Assembly: GCA_022592435.1 (NCBI GenBank)
Contig: JABYQS010000001.1
Location: 930,001 to 994,000, forward strand
DNA from: Cerioporus squamosus
Taxonomy: Eukaryota > Basidiomycota > Agaricomycetes > Polyporales > Polyporaceae
Length of the DNA stretch: 64,000 nt
Direction of reading: 5' to 3'
Positions within the stretch are counted from its first letter, which is position 1. Each line of letters opens with the position of its first letter. A program made the translations under genes and the position numbers. Shown here in pieces: positions 12,395 to 23,600 of the stretch. A model generated the notes under the pieces. It was not told the DNA's origin, did no database searches, and was given only the letters and a program-made list of their open reading frames with translations.

Positions 12395-13628
12395 CTAGAG
12401 CAACCCCTCTTGCTTCAGTACTCCGATAATGAGATAGGCAGAGCGGCGGTCTCTGTTGATGCCCACCCAGTCGGACTTGTTGTGCGGCGGGTAGTCACCG
12501 TCGGCGGCGTAGATGTCGTCCTCGTCCGCTGCGGCCTTCTTTCGCTCTGCTTCCTTCTCCAGGTCCTCTTCGGTGTCCCATTCCACCTCCGCCCATTGCC
12601 ATTCCCTGCGTATTGAACGAGTTCAGCAAGGTCCCTGGAGGGACAGGTTTAGTGAACAAAACGCACCCAAGAGTCATCGCGACGATTCTCGGATCCGACA
12701 CGTTCGGCAGAATAGAGAGCAGCAGGTCGGTCAGCACCGGCTGCATGTCGAACGTGGCCTCCATGACCGGCAGCGGCACATACTCGGCCTGTTTCGGACC
12801 CAGATAAAATTAAGTCGCAGTGCGCATCGGCTTCACGGCGAGCACGTAGATGTTAGATCCCAACGGTACGCACCTCGAGCAACATCCCCTTCATAGCCCC
12901 TCCCGGCGAGATGATCACGTTCCCCGCCCGGACAAGCCAGTCGCTCCCGATGGCATACACATGCCCGTCCACGGTCAAATGCGCGCCCGTCGCGCTCAGG
13001 CCCTGGCTCTTCTGCCCCGAGGGCCCCGGCGCCGTGTTCGACCCGCCCGTCTGCCGGACGGGCACCCAGCGCGCGCGGAGCTGCGTGAGGAGCTGCTCGA
13101 GCGCGTTCGGCGGGCTGAGCGTCGGGAACGTGTGCCGGTAGTGCGTCGGCTGGGGGAGCGTCATGCCTGGCTGTGCGCGCGCGAACTCGGCCGCCTGGGC
13201 GAGGTACTCGCCGCGCATGGGCGCCGCGGGGTCTTCGAGCACGCAGAAGACGTTGTCTGTGGCGTCCGGCGTGGGAGAGGTCAGGTTCCGGGTCGCGGTA
13301 CTAGGAGACGGAAATGTACCATCGACGGTGAGTGTGCACATGGAGCGCTCGACGGGTACCTGGAAGCCTGGTACGGAGCCCAGGGTGGACCGGAAGGACT
13401 TCATGCTGATCTGCCATTTGCCCTTGTATGTACCCTGTCGCTGAGACGTTAGCCGGCGTATGCTAGCGATGCATGCTCAGACGTACCTGATGATTCTTCA
13501 GTATATTCTGAGCGACGAGCTCGAGGCCGTGGTGGGGGCATTCGTCCACCTGATCAGTCTGCGGGGTATGGTTAGCGCGAACGGGCTGAAGAATATCGGA
13601 GGAGATATGCGCACCCTGAAAAGCCCAT
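12395..13628 (-). CDS. MED20: Mediator complex subunit 20
   Basis: Head-module subunit of the RNA polymerase II Mediator complex. The first exons read MGFS, then GLIRWTNAPTTA, a MED20-like N-terminus. The main exon (13404-12853) runs from MKSFRSTLGSVPGFQV through DNVFCVLEDPAAP to GSDWLVRAGNVIISPGGAMK, continuing into EYVPLPVMEATFDMQPVL. The C-terminal exon is acidic and ends DRRSAYLIIGVLKQEGLL. Oddity: exon 2 opens in one frame (RWTNAPTTA) but must leave in another (LELVAQNILKNHQ). One base appears to be missing at ~13525-13540, so as written the N-terminus is frameshifted. Sequencing indel is the simplest reading. Confidence 0.82.
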
Positions 13629-13946
13629 TACGCCTATAGAGGCCTGTGGCGGTCTTCTGTATAGTTTCTCGCGTCTCAGCCTGCAGGATGCATCCACGCC
13701 CTTTGTCCTACCGTCGCGACCGTCGACGATGGTGGACGTCTCGCGAGAGTTGCCCGAGGGACGACAAGCGCGCGACCCGTCAATGTGACGTCACGCGCAA
13801 TTTCCCTAGGATCAGCGTCACGCCGACGCGCCCGCGGCCCACCTTCCCTCCGACCAGCCCGACCGACCAGGATCCCGGTCTCTGTCTTGTCAGTCACCTA
13901 TACATCGCGCTCTGTGCGTTCGTCTGAGATTGCATAGCTCAAGAAA
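13629..13946. promoter_or_regulatory. Divergent promoter, MED20 / DPH7
   Basis: 318 bp between two divergent starts. Contains a perfect TGACGTCA palindrome at 13786-13793, the CRE/ATF-type bZIP site. Pyrimidine-rich stretches flank both starts. No gene is seen. Confidence 0.6.
13786..13793. promoter_or_regulatory. TGACGTCA (CRE/ATF-like) site
   Basis: Perfect 8-bp palindrome roughly midway between the MED20 and DPH7 starts. Such sites bind bZIP factors of the ATF/CREB family in fungi; binding here is inferred. Confidence 0.55.
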
Positions 13947-15412
13947 ATGCTCGCATATGACACGGATTGGCCTGCGGACTCCACAGAGTTCTGCCCCCAT
14001 CCCTACGCTCAAGACATCTTCGTCTGCGGCACCTACAAGCTGGAGCAATCCCAGTATGGGGAGCTCCGAACAGAGGTTGCGCCGCAAAACGACGAGGAAG
14101 ACGAAGAGGCCTCTGCGCCTCCTGTCCGCAAGCCGCAAAAGCGCAGAGGCAAATGTCTCCTGTTCAGAGCCCAGGACGAAGAGAACTTGTGCGTCAGATC
14201 CCGTGTTATCCCGAGGACGGTTGCTAGACATGATACAGTTCAGTACGCTCCTCCAGGAGACTGAGTTGCCAGCGATCCTGGATATGAAGTGGTAAGCAAC
14301 TGATCTAGTGCATCCCGGCTCAGTTATCGTGGGCTGAATCCAATGCCTTCAGGTGTCATCGAGACGCGTCCGTCTCGCCATTACTGGGAATAGCAGATTC
14401 AGAGGGACACATCACGCTACACGAACTCCACAGCGACACAGTAGGCCATCTTTGCTGTCGGTCAGAGGCACTGGGATCAAGCTGACGTTGTCTCGCAGTC
14501 CAAACTCAGACAAGTTCAGTCCATCTCCTGCGCCACATCGGACGTTTTGTGTCTGTCGCTCGACTGGAGCAATCGCCGTACCCCTACCACGTGAGAAGGT
14601 CGCTGCTCGAGCTTCCGATACTTACTGACGCAACTGTTCAGTGGTCTAGGAGACATGATCGTCTCACTATCAAACGGATCGCTCTCTCTCCTCCGTCCGC
14701 ACGAGAGTGCCGTACTAGCGGTGACAGACACTTGGCATGCTCATGACTACGAGCCATGGATCGCAGCGTGGAATTACTGGGATCCCAACGTAGTCTTCTC
14801 TGGTGAGTCGCCCTGGACTGGCGGGTATAAGCTCCCCTCACTGATGTCAATCGCAGGTGGAGACGATCTCAAAATGAAGGGCTGGGATGCCAGAGAAGGG
14901 GGCGCACGACCGCTCTTCGTCAACAAACGGTCGGTTACTCCTCGTAACCTGTCGATCTGGTTCAGGCTCACGCGTTAGACAGGTTCGACGCAGGAGTAAC
15001 GACCATCCAAAGCCATCCGCATATCGAGCACATCCTCGCTGTTGGCAGCTACGACAACACCGTCCGCCTCTTCGACACTCGCAACCCGCTAGTGCCGCTC
15101 ACAGAGGTAGACGTTGGGGGTGGCGCATGGCGGGTGAAGTGGCATCCTTCGCCCACGCGCAAGAACGACCTCCTTGTGGCGTGCATGCACGACGGCTTCA
15201 AGGTCGTCCGGTTCCACTTCGGGTCCGGAGATATCGCCGAAGGCTTCTCCCTCGCTGCGAGCAAACCATGGGAAGTCGTCAAGCGTTTCGACCAGCACAC
15301 GTCGCTCGCCTACGGCGCAGACTGGTCCTTCGCGCAGAACGAGGACGGTGATCGTACATTAGTCGCCAGTTGTTCGTTCTACGATCATACGCTACATTTA
15401 TGGAGAACTTGA
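13947..15412 (+). CDS. DPH7: Diphthine methyltransferase, WD-repeat protein
   Basis: DPH7 (WDR85/RRT2) is the methylesterase step of diphthamide synthesis on elongation factor 2, in the cytosol. Start MLAYDTDWPADSTEFCPHPY with CGTYKLE, matching the family N-terminus. An intron with acceptor before TACGCTCC joins to TLLQETELPAILDMKWCH. WD blades follow: PLLGIADSEGHITLHEL, DVLCLSLDWSN, PWIAAWNYWDPNVVFSGGDD, LAVGSYDNTVRLFDTRNP, GGAWRVKWHPSP, and the last blade SFYDHTLHLWRT. Five or so introns of 50-60 nt. About 390 residues, normal for the family. No lesions seen. Confidence 0.92.
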
Positions 15413-15489
15413 CCGGCCGTGGCGGATGGTATATAACAGCGTGTATTAACGAGAAGAATCAGATGCAGTCCGGACTCAACAACCCATAA

Positions 15490-17451
15490 TCAAGCATTCG
15501 TCTGGGTATCATCCTCCTTTGGGGGTGTGGGAGCTCTGCTGGGTGGTGCAGGGGTAGGCGGAGCGTTGGTCCCGAGACGCTTCCGCCGCCAGAAGCCCGC
15601 GTTTGGGCCTTTCATGACGAACGCTAGCGTCCAGCGCGACAGACCACGCAGGGTGTCTGGGCGATGAACGGCCGCAGTGAGGAGCGTCGAAAGCGAAAGG
15701 ATAAACATCAGTCTATAAGACACATGTCAGCAGCCAAGCAGCAGTATTCAATCCAGTAACACACCTCTCAGCCCATCTCACGCTCGGTCTACCACTTTTC
15801 AACCATTCTGCCGGCAGGCAGGCACGGATGGCGCGAGGGAGTACATACAGAGCCATCTCTCCTCTCCGCCGACCACGTTCGATCCAAATGCTCGCGCCAC
15901 AAACCAAGCTGCCGGCGAACGTACAGCCATAGGGACCATCCCAGAAGTCGTGCGGTATCCATGGGAAGAGACGTGCCAACACCAGTGTGCGCGTGAAACA
16001 CACCGCAAACCAGATGGAGGAAACGAATGCGGAAAGGAATGTCGCGCTTCTGGCGACAGCGAGCAGGGTGGACACTAGCTTTGGGACCTCTAGCAGTCTA
16101 CGCGGCCGGGTGAGGAGAATAGGGAGGACGTGGACCTTGTATGCGCACGACGGTTAGCTCACGGAGAACGAGCTGAGCGAAAGGAGCGTGCATACCGGCA
16201 GATAGAGCGCTACGGCCTCGGCGAACGCCTGCATGCCTCTGATACCAGCATTGGCCGTGCAGCTGCCACCAGTCACGCCGCCGTGCACCAGCTCGCATGG
16301 GATGCCGCCTAGACCGCTACGGTTGGTGACAGATAGTTTCTGCCACGCCTTGTCGGCTGCGGGCCCACCGTATGCGGGCAGCTGAGCTGGGTCTCCCCAC
16401 GCGGCGGGATATCCCAAGGTCTGCGAGAATGAGGTGAGGATATTCGGGGGGCTGCTTGTTCCTTTCCTATACGAGAAGGAACCGTCGCGTATACGCCGGA
16501 GAGCCATGAGAATACGTGGGTCGATGTTGGCTATGGTCATGATCCTGTAGGGAGGCGACTTGAGTATGTTGCTATAACGAGGATGAATACACTACACGCA
16601 TACCACTTATTGTAGGATCGAGGCAACCTTAACCACGTTGAGCTCAAGACAAGACGGGCAAGAGGCGTGCAATGAGTCTTCACTCACATATCCGGTTCGT
16701 AGAAGAAACACCACATAATTCTAGTTCCAGACATGAGCTGTCTGGCGCACTCCGCGAACAGCGATATCACTCACCTCGCGCTACAAGCCCAGAACACCAG
16801 CGCGTCGAGTCTCGTCGACCATTTCCGCCTCTTGGCCTCCTTCTCCTCCCTCGCCGCGGCCGGCAGGTGCTGTTCGCTCGCCTGGGACGGCTTGAACAGA
16901 GCCAGCTGCACCAGCGAGTCTATCGCACGAACCAGCAGCAGCAGTGACAGGTCCAGCGTCGGGGAAGGCCTCCCCACCCACATCGACGCCGCATGCCGTC
17001 TCCGCGAATGCAGGAGGGTGACTGCAAGCGTCGAGGAGATCACGTTGAACAGGAACGTCTTCTGGCCGTCCTTGAGCGGCCCAAGCCATGCCCGCACCTT
17101 TCCAAACGCGTCCTTGGGCTGGTCGTTACCGGTCTCCTGCGTGCGCTCCTCCCAAAGATCCCAGATGTGGCGTATAGCTGCCCCTCCCGCGACTCCCACC
17201 GTGATTGCAGACGCGAACGCATTGATGGATAATTCGCGCCTGAGGATGCGCACGACGCGTCCGAATCCTTGTGCGCGCGCCTTCCGCGAAGTTAAGAACG
17301 GGAGCAGCGCTGGCCCGAGCGCGAGAGACAGAGCAAGGGTGTACGTCCGCAGGGCGATCTGGAGCGGGTGATCGTCTGGGAGGGAGTGGAGGAAGTCTGC
17401 GAGGTCGTGCGGCGCGTCGTTGAGACGCTTCCGTATGGCTGAGGTCTTCAT
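15490..17451 (-). CDS. TMEM135-like transmembrane protein
   Basis: Start MKTSAIRKRLNDAPHDLADF at 17451. The protein has several hydrophobic segments, the Cys/Gly-rich stretch GGIPCELVHGGVTGGSCTAN (~16300-16245) and the strongly conserved segment VLARLFPWIPHDFWDGPYGC with WIERGRRRGEMALYVLPRA. These are hallmarks of the TMEM135 family, implicated in animals in peroxisome and mitochondrial lipid metabolism. Small exons join VFWACSAR to IMWCFFYEPD, then YNKWIMTIANIDPR. The tail after WRRKRLG is Pro-rich. About 560 residues. The function in fungi is not established. The dysferlin-domain gene lies 322 bp upstream on the same strand. Confidence 0.85.
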
Positions 17452-17773
17452 GGCGGGACGTCTTACGTCGTCGGGCGCGAGAATAACGAGGGGGGAGAGA
17501 GAGACATGGCAAAGGACACCGCGCTGAGACGAGCGTTGCCTGTGCACTGGCAGTGAGCCAACGCCCCGGTGTGGGCTGCAAGCACGCGTGAACCAGACGC
17601 GCTCGCGATATCACATGCCATCAAACGTTGGAGGACCAGTCACTAGGCCCGAAAAGGCAACCGACGTGGTTGGTGAGTTGAAGGCTTGAAGCCTACGCTC
17701 AAGAGAGCAGCCCGGCGATTGACGTTTGCATGTCATGCGATGCATCCAAGTCCGAAGAGCACTACATGTATGA
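17452..17773. other. Intergenic region, dysferlin-domain 3' / TMEM135-like 5'
   Basis: 322 bp in a tandem minus-strand arrangement. It should hold the TMEM135-like promoter and the upstream gene's 3' UTR. Nothing else is recognised. Confidence 0.4.
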
Positions 17774-19264
17774 CTACGGTTGTGACGAATGCTCCGAGCC
17801 AACATCCTCTCCCAAGTCCTGGGTATAACTCCAAAAGTCCAATATCTGCGCACTGTCCGATGCGCCAATCCCCGCGCGGAGATCAGACAACAAACCGGCA
17901 CGACCCAACAGCGAGAGAAACTTTGCACGAGATTCCGGGTATATGAATAAAGCCAATATGTCACGAGCCTGATGAACGGTAGTAAATTAACAGGTGACGG
18001 CATATGCAAGTTCGCGGACATACTCACATGGGTGCGAATGACGGCAGCAACGTATGCCTTAGGTGCTTGTGAGCCACTGGGGCCGGTGTCAACTTCGGCC
18101 TGCTCTGTATCGCGGGACACCGTATCGTCCGCGGGAGGCTGTTCTGCAATCGTCTGTAGCTGAGCGTCGAACATCTTGGGCGGTATTGGTACCTTCACAA
18201 TGGGGATAAGGGTCGGGTCCCACGACGTTGGACGTGAAAGATGCGCCACCTCAGGAACTCCAAGCCAATTTGCCCAGAGTTCGAGCTTTCTCCCGTCTTG
18301 ACCAAGGCTGCGCAGAGCGACGTGACAACGGCCCCAGTCGTCTGCATCGCCCTTCCAAACGTCCTTCTCCCCAATGCTGCTACCGCTCAACGTGAGCATC
18401 ACGGACGGTGGTCTCGTCGCGCCTGCTTCGTGATGGTCGAACTCTGGCAGGGCGGATAGCATTCCGCTAGGTGCGCTGAACGTGCTCCCGGCGTCATGGT
18501 GAACCTGGGCTGGCCGCATCATGAGACGGAGCCATCTCCTTCGCCGCACGAGTCCACGATTGCTCATGACGCCTGGATTTGGGCCCCACTTCTTGCTGCG
18601 GAAGGACCGGCTGTACTCGAAGCCATCGTACTGCACCTGTCCGTCGCCACGCATGTCGATCATCCAAGCTTTGGAGACCCACTTCCACGTTCCATCTGGC
18701 AGAGGGTATTCCTCAAGAGACACCGTCGGCTGTTTCTTCCGAGGGGAGCGTATGGCAGTGGGGATCGTAAATGGGGGTGGATCCAGAGGTAGCAGTGTCA
18801 GTGGCGAATAGTATGGCGTCGAGAACACTGTGGCTCTGCAGGTGAAGTCAGCGTTCCGCGTCGACGGTCCATGGCACTCGCACGCACCCTCTCTGGTTCT
18901 CGTAGAGCACCGCCCACCTATACACATCCTTTCCGTAGTCCTCATCGAGCTCCGCGGACGATCCCCTTTCGGATAGGTTGACGAGGTCAGGTATGTCTGT
19001 GGGCACAGAGGTGGATCGCTCAAGCTCGGCCACTGATGATGGCGAGGGCGAAGCATCTCGTCTCCGCGACTTCGACTTGTGACGGTGGGGTAGTAGCGGG
19101 AACGAAACGCTGGAGAAAAGCCCCTTGTGTTGGAAGCGCTGCCGAGCCTGCTCCGCCGCCGCATAATCGTCCTTCTCGATGGCCTCTGGCGGTGGTGGCG
19201 AAGTCTGAGATGGATTGTAAGAAGACGGACCAGCCGGAGAGGAAGGGTATGAAGGCTCGGACAT
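17774..19264 (-). CDS. Dysferlin-domain (Pex23/TECPR1-type) protein
   Basis: Start MSEPSYPSSPAGPSSYNPSQ at 19264; about 440 residues in three main exons. The N-terminus is disordered and basic. A first dysferlin half covers KDVYRWAVLYENQRG (~18920-18870). The second exon has TVFSTPYYSPLTLLPLDPPP, then GTWKWVSKAWMIDMRGDGQV and DGFEYSRSFRSKKWG with a basic RRRRWLRLMM, a complete DysF inner/outer signature. The final exon encodes ARDILALFIYPESRAKF and ends SEHSSQP. Fungal DysF proteins act in peroxisome or prospore-membrane biology. No reticulon-type membrane segment is seen here, so it is not a canonical Pex23/Pex30. Divergent from HSCB with only 99 bp between starts. Confidence 0.8.
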
Positions 19265-19363
19265 CGTCCAAGGCGGAAGAGTGCTGCTTTCGACGCGCCT
19301 GCTTGACAGTTATGTTCCCCGCAATAGTCACATGACGTCATCACTTCTACCTTTCCTGCCGCC
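19265..19363. promoter_or_regulatory. Compact divergent promoter with TGACGTCA site
   Basis: 99 bp separate the dysferlin-domain start (-) and the HSCB start (+). A perfect TGACGTCA palindrome occupies 19333-19340, only 23 bp before the HSCB ATG. Both genes must share this short space. Confidence 0.6.
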
Positions 19364-20237
19364 ATGTTCCGTCTACGCGCACTCGCGTCCCTCTCTGCTC
19401 GCGTTCGCACTACTCCCCCCACGTCGCGGTTTGCTATACCACATAGGCCACCTCGTACGACCCTGGCGGCGGCCCCAACACGATTCTACAGCAACGCGTC
19501 GTCCAGCCCCAAGACATGCCCATCATGTTCAGCACCTTTGCCGACCGCCCTTCCCGTTTGCACCAAGTGCTCTTACATTGCACCAATACCCGAGTCTATG
19601 AGCTACCATGAGATGCTAGGAGCCTCATATGAGCCGAATCCATTCGTTGTGGACGTGCCGCGGCTCAAGGACGAGTTCCGCGCAGTACAAGGGGTCGTGC
19701 ATCCCGACCGGTGGGTCGGTAAGCCCGCAGTATGTGACCACCATTGTACCTGCGCGATAATTACTGACGCAACATTATTTATAGGAGAGCCAGGCCATCG
19801 TGGCCGCCATGTCTTCACGTATAAACGAAGCGCTGCACAGGCTATCTAACCCGCTAAGGCGAGTGGAGTACATCCTTGCTCGAGAAGGCTACGCGGGAGA
19901 GGAGACGGACAAACTAGACGATATGGAGCTCCTCATGGAAGTTATGGAAGCACGGGAGGGACTCGCAAACGCCAAATCCCCGGAAGAGGTTGCTGAGATC
20001 CGGGCAGAGAACGATGGTGCGTAGCTTGACTTCCCTGGGAATGCACAGAGAGCTCATGATTGTATTGTAGTCAAGATACAAGAGACTCTGCGAGAGATCG
20101 AGCAGCTTGTAGGGGCCAAAGACTGGGAAGCCCTTCAAACGGCGGCGATCAAGCTGAAGTATTTGCAGGTATCGAGTCTGCAGCTGCTGCTTGGCCAGAT
20201 GTCGTCCATGATCACTAGAGTAGAAATGTACCGCTAG
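19364..20237 (+). CDS. JAC1: Mitochondrial J-type co-chaperone HscB/Jac1
   Basis: Fe-S cluster biogenesis co-chaperone acting with mitochondrial Hsp70 and the Isu scaffold. The N-terminus (MFRLRALASLSARVRTTP..) is Arg/Ser-rich, typical of a mitochondrial presequence. Two CxxC pairs follow (CPSC, CTKC), as in human HSCB; yeast Jac1 lacks them. The J domain has SYHEMLG and the HPDRW motif; the C-terminal helices run RINEALHRLSNPLRRVEYIL to AIKLKYLQ. Introns at ~19731-19784 and ~20014-20070. As written the last residues are VSSLQLLLGQ.. to stop at 20235-20237. One extra G at 20166-20170 would instead give GIESAAAAWPDVVHDH and a stop at 20216-20218, a more family-like end. Confidence 0.88.
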
Positions 20238-20682
20238 CCTGCATATGTAGCACTCCTCTCACTTCTACATAGACACGTTGCAAGGACATGCTTGTCGAAA
20301 GCTTCGCACCTACGAGAACATATGTCTGACCTGTGACTGACGTCAAAAATGCCGAAGCTGTGGTCGGCATTTTCCAGCGAAAGCGCACACAGGGCGCCTG
20401 GGCGAGGCACAGGCTCTTGTCCAGCTTGCACGACCAAGTCACTGCTGCTCACCACCACCGCCGTCGTCTACACTCGCCTGCATCACTGCTTGCCCAAAAG
20501 CCGTCCAACGGCACGGTTATAGACGAGGATTGAACCAGGAGGAGGACCTCTAGGTCTGTATAGCGTTTCGCTCGAAGCCGTCCGATTGCATTTACCCTCC
20601 TTGCGGTGGCAGATCCGTCTGTCTTGTTCATATCCTTATGCGCTTTGGTTATATACTCAGACTAAGGCGCGGCCTCCCTCTA
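20238..20682. promoter_or_regulatory. Intergenic region upstream of DEVH helicase
   Basis: 445 bp between HSCB and the helicase on the same strand. It carries a perfect TGACGTCA at 20338-20345, some 340 bp before the helicase ATG. No gene is seen. Confidence 0.45.
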
Positions 20683-23600
20683 ATGCCATCGAAGAACTCT
20701 TCCTCTCCTCTTGCGACGTCTTCGGCATCCTCATCCTTCCGTTCCTACCAGCAGCAGTCGCGAGCCGCTAAGGACTCTTCTGCTTCTCCCAAACGCACAT
20801 CTCGCTCTCCCTCTGCTGAAGAACCACCTGCAAAAATCCCCAGGAGCGACAACTCCCATCACACCTCCTCCAGCTCCTCACCGATGTCTCACCAGGAACG
20901 TTATCACCCTCGCTCGAGCCGCGGCGGCGCCGGGTCTTCCCTCCTTGCTCGAGCGCACAAGAACAATGTCTCAAGCAGTGGACGGGGAGGAAGGAAAAAG
21001 CAGAGGGAACCACGTTTCACAACCGTTCCCGGTCCGCTTCACAACGAGCAATACATCACCAACACATATCGCACAAAACCGTTGAAGAAGATCCACGAGA
21101 CAAATCCGAAGTCTCCGCTCAGCAACTACATCATATCGACCGGCGAGCAGATGAACTTCCAGACCTCTCAGGTTATCGTGGAAGGGAATGAGCAGGCTGT
21201 CTGGAGGTAAGCATCGCACGTTGCTCGCGGCCGGACGGTGTCTGACCTCTGCAAACAGATCCACGATCACTGTCAAGCACGAGAGTGGGGACATCACTGG
21301 TGTCGGCGATAGCCCCGTCCGTAAGACTGCGGAGAATCTGGCTGCTCTCTCTGCCCTGTACCAGTTGGATGCGATCGGCGCGGTATGTACTTCACGCATA
21401 TATTCGACTGGGTGCTCACATGTATGTTTGGAATGAAGCTGGAGAAGAAGAAGCCAGAGCCCGCACCTCTGGAGACCACCCTGTCGGATGGCACTGTTGT
21501 CACCTACGAGCAGGCCCGCCACTTCATGGACTACTATTGTCGGCGTTTCCGCTTCGCGAAACCGGACATCGTCTACAATCAGCCAACCCGTGGTCCATGG
21601 CAGGCTGACATGATTGTCGGGGAGCGTCGCATTGGGTTCGGGAAGGGCTCGAACAAGAAGGAAGCCATGATAAGGTGTTACACCGACGTGGTGCAGTATC
21701 TGGAGAAGTGCGATCCCGATATCTGGAAGGAGTTCCTGCGCGACGTCAAGACGGGCAAGGACCTTGGCATGGCGCCTACTGTGCTCTTCCAGGCCGACGA
21801 TCTCCTGCAGGACAAGATTGATAGCCTCAAGGAGGACATCAAGCGGAGCTCGCTGTACCGGAACAGGCCGACCATCCGGGCCACTCGGGACGGAGAGGAG
21901 GTTCAGCAGGGCCAAACTGCGCAATCATACCGTCGTCCTCCCCCGTCCGAGGCCTATCTTCAGGAGAAGTCGCAGCAACTGCAGAGTCGTCGCCAGGCTT
22001 ATCTGACCAACCCCGAGTTGGAGAACATTCGCAACACTCGCGCATCCCTCCCCGTCTTCACGAAGTCGGAGGAGCTGCTCAAGCACGTCAACGAGAACGA
22101 CGTTACCATTTGTATGGCGGCGACGGGTTCCGGAAAGACGACTCAGATCCCGCAGCTCCTCCTCGACCAGTGGATAGATCGCGGTGAGGGTGCGAAATGC
22201 AACATCATCTGTACGCAGCCTCGTCGTATCGCAGCCATCAGTGTCGCGGAGCGTGTCGCCAAGGAGAGAGGCGAGCCTTGTGGTGGGCGAGGAACGGTCG
22301 GGTACCAGGTCCGGTTCGAGTCGAAGCTGCCAGAAGACCATGGGTCGATCACATACTGCACCACCGGCGTGTTCTTGCGCAAGATGCAGAGCGCGCTGAT
22401 GGAGACGTCATCTCGGCGGACTATGGACGAGGTCACTCATATCGTCGTCGACGAAGTGCACGAGCGCGACGTCGATATCGATCTCATGCTTGTTGTCCTG
22501 AAGCGACTCCTCGCTGAACGGCGCGCACAGAAGAAGCCGATCAAGATCGTGCTCATGAGCGCTACCATCGACTCCACGCTGTTCAGGACGTACTTCCCCG
22601 ACGAGAAGGGCAACCCTGCAGGCGTCGTCGAGATACCAGGTCGCGCATTCCCTGTGCAAAAGCATTTCCTGGACGACTTCGTACCCCAGCTTTCCTCCGA
22701 CCCTCAGACTTCCTGGGTATTCCGGGAAGAGTCTGTCCGCAAGTACCTGAGGCAGGAACTCGGACAGGACGTCCCTGGAGTGCCGCCTTCGTTATCTTCC
22801 TCCCGTGCACCTACCCCCGTACTCCGTGATCACTCTCGCGATACCGACGATCTCGAGCTACCCGTCCCTCTCATCGCATTGACTATCGCACATGTCCTCA
22901 AGCGGTCACAAGACGGCCATGTGCTTGTCTTCCTGCCGGGCTGGGACGATATCTCTGCTGTCAGGAGAATTCTGACTGATTCTGATAGGTCGAAATCGTT
23001 CGGTTTCAACTTCTCGGATACGAGCAAGTTCAGTATCCACCTCCTCCACTCCTCCATCCCCGTCGCCGAACAGCAAGCGATCTTCGATCCGCCACCGCCT
23101 GGTGTCCGCCGCATTATCCTCTCCACCAACATCGCCGAGACATCTGTCACCATTCCCGACGTCGTGTATGTCGTTGACACTGCTCGTATCAAGGAACAAC
23201 GCTACGACCCGCACGGCACATCTCCAACCTCGTTTCTGCGTGGGTCGGCTCGTCGAACCTGAACCAGCGTGCCGGACGTGCAGGTCGTCACCGACCTGGA
23301 GAATACTTCGGTATCCTTAGCCGTAAGCACGCTGAGGAGCTTCAACCGCACCAGACGGTCGAGATGAAGCGCGTGGACCTCGAGAACGTCGTCATGCACG
23401 TCAAGGCGCTCAACTTCCCTGGGATGACGATCGAGCAGGTCCTCGCGGCGACTATCGAGCCGCCCGCCCCCGACCGCATCGAAGCTGCGATTCAGTCGTT
23501 GCACATGGTTGGTGCACTCGATCCCAACAACAACCTCACGTCGCTGGGGAGCGTTCTCCTGCAGCTTCCTGTCGACCCGCGTCTCGGTCGTCTCGTCCTC

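Noticed and set aside
17611..19422. 603-codon minus-strand open frame as one protein
   Set aside because: Only its middle part matches the dysferlin domain. Its first part is out of frame with the conserved first exon, and its last part runs through an intron into the wrong frame.
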